IMG/VR virus record: IMGVR_UViG_3300044546_000642
Location: 1-26,006 of that record
Source of the DNA: a virus
Direction: 5' to 3' (one strand)
Length of the DNA: 26,006 bases
The position numbers and the translations under genes are program-made. Positions 22,892 to 26,006 of the stretch are shown here, piece after piece. The notes beneath the pieces are model-generated. The model saw nothing but the letters and a program-made list of their open reading frames with translations. It searched no databases and was not told where the DNA came from. Position 1 is the stretch's first letter. Each line of letters starts with the position of its first letter.

Positions 22892-23851
22892 TTAGGAACG
22901 CTTGATCACCACAACCGTTTCCGGACGCAGCGAACCGTGGCCCATCGCATACTTAGCAACCATCAGCGTGCCTTGGTGGGTAAGCTGGTACTCGGACTCA
23001 ACAGCGAGGTCGAGCAGCTTAACCGTGCCAACAGCAGCCTTGTGGCTGACCACAGCAACCGTGTTGGTGAAATCACCTTCATAGTTGGTGTTGGTTCCAG
23101 TTTCCTGCGAACCAGTATTGGTGGTAGGCAAGTTATTGGACTTGTAAACGCGAACACCACCGATAACAGCAACGCTGCCATCAGTGTACGAACCAACCGG
23201 AGCGGGCTTGCTAGGAGCAGAAAGCTCTTGCACAAGCGCATAGTACTCGGCGGGTTTGACCACAACGAAACGACCATCCGAAGGGACGTTCTTTTCGTCA
23301 AGGGTCTGAGCAGCCTCGTAGATAGCAGCAGCCAGATTCGCGCCAGTGGTAACCGCAGTGCCTTTGTTCAAGACAGTTCCGGTTCCGCTACCAGTGAACA
23401 CTTCAGCAGAACTAGCTGCCTTAATGAGCACTTTCAGTACGGTCTGGTCGAATTTCCGTGCCAGCGCACGACCAAGCTCAGACGAGTAGATGGAACGCAC
23501 ATCATAGTGGTTCATCGCCTCATCAATACGAGCAACAAAGGTCGAAGCAAGCAGGAGGTTGTCAATCGAGATAACCCGCTCGCCATGCTTGATAGCGGAC
23601 AGGTAGGAGTTACCGGAGTCGAGGATCGACTGACCAGCAACGTGATATTTCGCGGAGGCGATTCCCGTCACAGGAAACTGTGCGCTCTTGCCATTGGAAA
23701 TAGTGCGAACCGTATGCAACGGAGTCATGATGTTCTCAGTCGTGAAAGTCGTGAGAACCTCACCCGCAAACTTCTTCAGGAAGAGAGCATAAGCGTCACC
23801 AGTAGCGTTAATTTGGCCCAACCGCGAAGGAAGGGTATCAGAATTAGCCAT
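22892..23851 (-). CDS. Major capsid protein (gp10-like)
   Basis: 319 aa (T7 gp10A is 345). It begins MANSDTLPSRLGQINATGDAYALFLKKFAGEVLTTF and continues with TPLHTVRTISNGKSAQFPVTG, typical of T7-type HK97-fold capsids; later parts include DEKNVPSDGRFVVVKPAEYYAL and a YNLTHQ-like EYQLTHQG near the C-terminus. It is flanked by the scaffold gene, a promoter candidate and a strong hairpin, as expected for a highly expressed gene. Codon choice is more G/C-ending than its neighbours and it nearly avoids TTA, CTA and TCA on the opposite strand, which leaves a 306-codon antisense frame open. Confidence 0.95.
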   Translation of the reverse strand: MANSDTLPSRLGQINATGDAYALFLKKFAGEVLTTFTTENIMTPLHTVRTISNGKSAQFPVTGIASAKYHVAGQSILDSGNSYLSAIKHGERVISIDNLLLASTFVARIDEAMNHYDVRSIYSSELGRALARKFDQTVLKVLIKAASSAEVFTGSGTGTVLNKGTAVTTGANLAAAIYEAAQTLDEKNVPSDGRFVVVKPAEYYALVQELSAPSKPAPVGSYTDGSVAVIGGVRVYKSNNLPTTNTGSQETGTNTNYEGDFTNTVAVVSHKAAVGTVKLLDLAVESEYQLTHQGTLMVAKYAMGHGSLRPETVVVIKRS

Positions 23852-23980
23852 AATTAGTTATGTCTTTCTAGTTTAGTTTTTGTGTCTTGGTTATCCGAAT
23901 AGTCACGCGAGATTTTTCATAGGGTTGTTCCTCGCAAGGAGCCACTCTGTTAAATCTAACGATTTCTTCAGGTTGAAAAT

Positions 23981-24009
23981 CTTTTATCGTATATATAAGT
24001 AGCTGTCAA
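23981..24009 (-). promoter_or_regulatory. Promoter candidate for the major capsid gene
   Basis: On the minus strand TTGACA (24004-24009) is followed after 17 nt by TAAAAG (23981-23986, four of six matches). The -35 sits inside a short palindrome, TAGCT-6-AGCTA (24000-24015). A leader of about 120 nt follows, containing a hairpin TCCT-4-AGGA (23929-23940), before the capsid ATG. It could be host-type, or these bases could be part of a phage polymerase promoter. Confidence 0.42.
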
Positions 24010-24017
24010 TAGCTATT

Positions 24018-24854
24018 TTACAGTACGTCTGAAATTTCTAGTCTTTTTTCTACATCGCGGCGATAAGCAGGATCAGTTGCGTATCGAGAATCGGACATAG
24101 CCGTGACAACTTCAGCAGTACTGCGGAAAGGGGAAGTGCTTCCAGACATCGACTGTGATCCACCAATTAGTTTAGGAGCTTTACCGTTCTGAGCAACATA
24201 CTGCGCCCAAATACCTTTGGCAGCTAAACGAGCACTTGTGGCATCTTTATCAGAAACAATTGAATCGTAAGCATCAATTTCCTCTTTTGAGAGGTTATTA
24301 GCTGCCCAATCGACCATTGCTTTGTAGTTCTCTTCTCCTCCGACAGAGTTGTAAACTTCCGCAACTTGACGAGTTTGAACAGCTTCTACTCCCTCAATGT
24401 AGCGGTTAACTACCTCTTTAGGGATGCCCATTTCAGACAGTTCTTTAAAGGAGTTTTCAGAAAGCTCTCCTTTATCGGCCCATTCTTCAGAGTATTTGGA
24501 AAAGTCACGAGATTTAGGTTCTTCTGTGCTTTTTGCCTCTTTTACGCTTTCGGCTTCTTCTTGGAGAAGATCACCGATTTCGGAATCACTTTCAGGTTCC
24601 TTGGAAGGACTGCTCATCCTTTTCTCAAGCTCGGAATAAGCTTTAGCCATGTCCTCGGCTGATTTGAATTTCTCAGGGAGCCACTCAGGGCGGGATTCTT
24701 GATCCTCTTCGTGCTTGGGACGAGCCGTAGGAACACCCATCTGGTCAATTACCTCAATTTCTGGGATCTTGACTGCTGGGTTGTTAGTTTCGTTTTCAGA
24801 CACAGGAGCATCAGCACCAGATTCCGGCGATTTAATTTCGATGGTATTTGTCAT
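24018..24854 (-). CDS. Capsid assembly scaffolding protein (gp9-like)
   Basis: 278 aa (T7 gp9 is 307). Acidic, Ser/Glu/Pro-rich and low in aromatic residues, as in scaffolds. It has the RPEWLPEKFKSAEDMAKAYSE motif (55-74) shared by scaffolds of T7-like phages and a helical C-terminus (YATDPAYRRDVEKRL) that should contact the capsid. Located between portal and capsid genes in T7 order. It starts 39 nt after the portal stop. No SD. Confidence 0.9.
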   Translation of the reverse strand: MTNTIEIKSPESGADAPVSENETNNPAVKIPEIEVIDQMGVPTARPKHEEDQESRPEWLPEKFKSAEDMAKAYSELEKRMSSPSKEPESDSEIGDLLQEEAESVKEAKSTEEPKSRDFSKYSEEWADKGELSENSFKELSEMGIPKEVVNRYIEGVEAVQTRQVAEVYNSVGGEENYKAMVDWAANNLSKEEIDAYDSIVSDKDATSARLAAKGIWAQYVAQNGKAPKLIGGSQSMSGSTSPFRSTAEVVTAMSDSRYATDPAYRRDVEKRLEISDVL

Positions 24855-24893
24855 TTGTTATTTCTTATTCAATTTTAGGGTTAGTTTCTTTAA

Positions 24894-26006
24894 TTACCCC
24901 TTTTTTGCGGAAGGAGGAGTAAATCCTTCAAAATTAGTGGGCTGTCCCATCATCAGACTTGTGGCAGCAGCAGCCGTCTCAGGTGTTGAACTGGCAACTT
25001 GAGCAGCAGCCCTCAGTGCATCAGGAGCCATTTGCTGCATCATTTGAGCCTGTTGGGCTTGCTGGGCCGCTTGGGCTTCACCATCAAGTTCTTCTTGGGT
25101 CTTGATAAGTCCTTCAGTGTCAATGCCTAGAGCAGCAGCCCTGCGTGATAGATACTCAATAGGATTAAGGTAACGCATAGATTCCGGCCCCATCGTCTGC
25201 TGAACTCCAGCCAAGAACTGATCTAGCTTTATCAAATCGTTTCCACGGCCAAGGGCTTCAACGCCAGTAACAATCATGGGCTTGACGATCTCCTTTGGGA
25301 GTTTGGGCATACGTTTCTGCTTGGTCATCCGATCCATGATGTGACGGACAAGGGGAAGCTGAAATTCCTGACTCAAGATGGAATAAGCCCCGCCTAGGGT
25401 AGTTTCCAGTTCTTGAGCCATAAAGCGGATCTCCTCGGCAGTAACACGTTCGGCGTTGCGTTGAACCGCGCTATTGAGAAGAAACGCGAAAGAAAGACGA
25501 GCTTGAATGTCTTGGATAAGCTGGTTAACAATCTGAAGATCAGCACGCTTCTCTACTTGTAGTGTCGTTACATCGGTAGCAATTCCACTGATAAAGGCTC
25601 CGTTAGGGGCATCAGCAAGAGATTTGATTCTCGTTGTTCCGGTAGGGTTGACCATGAACACAACCTTGCTGGCAGCAGCAGTAGCTTCAACCACGGCACG
25701 GCACAGGGCTTCAAGAGAGCGGAGGTCACCAAGATACTCTTCAACAAAACCGCGCCCATAATCTTCACCGTCAATGCGGTTAAATCGGAGGGCAAGCCAC
25801 GGCATTTTATCTTCAGGGTAGTATCCCTTACTTTCCGGAACTTCCATTCCGTTAAGCTCTTGGCAAATCTCGTAACCTTCACCATCCTCTTCCAAGTAAA
25901 TTTTTGTGTAAAGATCGACGTATTCTTTGTTAACCCCAACATTTGGGTCGGCCAATAAAGACTTAACATTGTCGGGAAGGTTAAAAGGACTTACGCTTTC
26001 CTTGAC
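24894..26006 (-). CDS. Portal (head-tail connector) protein, gp8-like, partial at right edge
   Basis: The C-terminal 370 residues; the frame is open to the window end, so the N-terminus is missing (T7 gp8 is 536 aa). Characteristic stretches are DKMPWLALRFNRIDGEDYGRGFVEEYLGDLRSLE and AEEIRFMAQELETTLGGAYSIL, conserved in T7-type portals. A Gln/Ala/Met-rich helix (QQAQQAQMMQQM) near the C-terminus suits the crown/barrel. An apparent TTG start at 25955 is not real, since coding clearly continues upstream. It forms the dodecameric ring used for DNA packaging. Confidence 0.93.
   Translation of the reverse strand, partial: VKESVSPFNLPDNVKSLLADPNVGVNKEYVDLYTKIYLEEDGEGYEICQELNGMEVPESKGYYPEDKMPWLALRFNRIDGEDYGRGFVEEYLGDLRSLEALCRAVVEATAAASKVVFMVNPTGTTRIKSLADAPNGAFISGIATDVTTLQVEKRADLQIVNQLIQDIQARLSFAFLLNSAVQRNAERVTAEEIRFMAQELETTLGGAYSILSQEFQLPLVRHIMDRMTKQKRMPKLPKEIVKPMIVTGVEALGRGNDLIKLDQFLAGVQQTMGPESMRYLNPIEYLSRRAAALGIDTEGLIKTQEELDGEAQAAQQAQQAQMMQQMAPDALRAAAQVASSTPETAAAATSLMMGQPTNFEGFTPPSAKKG

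Noticed and set aside
22937-23857. 306-codon open frame on the plus strand, antisense to the capsid gene
   Set aside because: It lies entirely opposite a certain capsid gene; the product is low-complexity-like with no domain. It is open because the capsid gene avoids codons that create antisense stops.

Overview
This window is most of the late (structural, packaging and lysis) half of a T7-like podovirus, with every credible gene on the minus strand. Reading right to left, the order is portal, scaffold, major capsid protein, tail tubular A, tail tubular B, a gp13-like protein, three internal virion proteins (gp14-, gp15- and gp16-like), a T7-type tail fibre, a small coiled-coil/membrane protein, TerS, HNH nuclease, glycosyltransferase, FkbM-type methyltransferase, TerL, small membrane proteins and a cysteine-peptidase-like endolysin. 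This is T7 gene order 8 to 19, with protein lengths close to T7. No integrase, phage RNA polymerase or replication gene lies in the window, so the early half is outside it. The LPS-type glycosyltransferase suggests a Gram-negative host. Most genes lack a clear Shine-Dalgarno (SD) sequence and start after A-rich DNA. The host cannot be named from this sequence.

Right block (about 9.7-26 kb): virion assembly genes, tightly packed, mostly with 1-8 nt between genes. The only larger gaps flank the capsid gene. The gap upstream carries a TTGACA promoter candidate. The gap downstream holds an 83-nt two-tier hairpin placed where T7 has its late terminator. The gp15-like internal protein carries a T4-type lysozyme domain.

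Middle block (about 3.6-9.7 kb): packaging genes (TerS, HNH, TerL) interrupted by a GT9 glycosyltransferase and an FkbM-type methyltransferase, then membrane proteins, the endolysin, a 47-aa membrane protein and a minimal HEXXH zinc-peptidase-like protein. A strong sigma70-type promoter (TTGACA-18-TACAAT) precedes the last gene.

Left block (1-3.6 kb): about 1.1 kb without a convincing gene but rich in inverted repeats, possibly the genome end or a regulatory region. It is followed by a visibly more GC-rich minus-strand operon: a 66-aa protein, a 30-aa single-span membrane peptide, an amidoligase-family enzyme and a class II glutamine amidotransferase that runs off the left edge. The two enzymes share the same non-SD leader just before ATG. 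The pair should couple glutamine-derived ammonia to ATP-dependent amide-bond formation. This is the most unusual system here and the best candidate for undescribed biology. The composition change means this block could be the phage early region (across the genome end), an acquired cassette, or in the worst case an assembly join.
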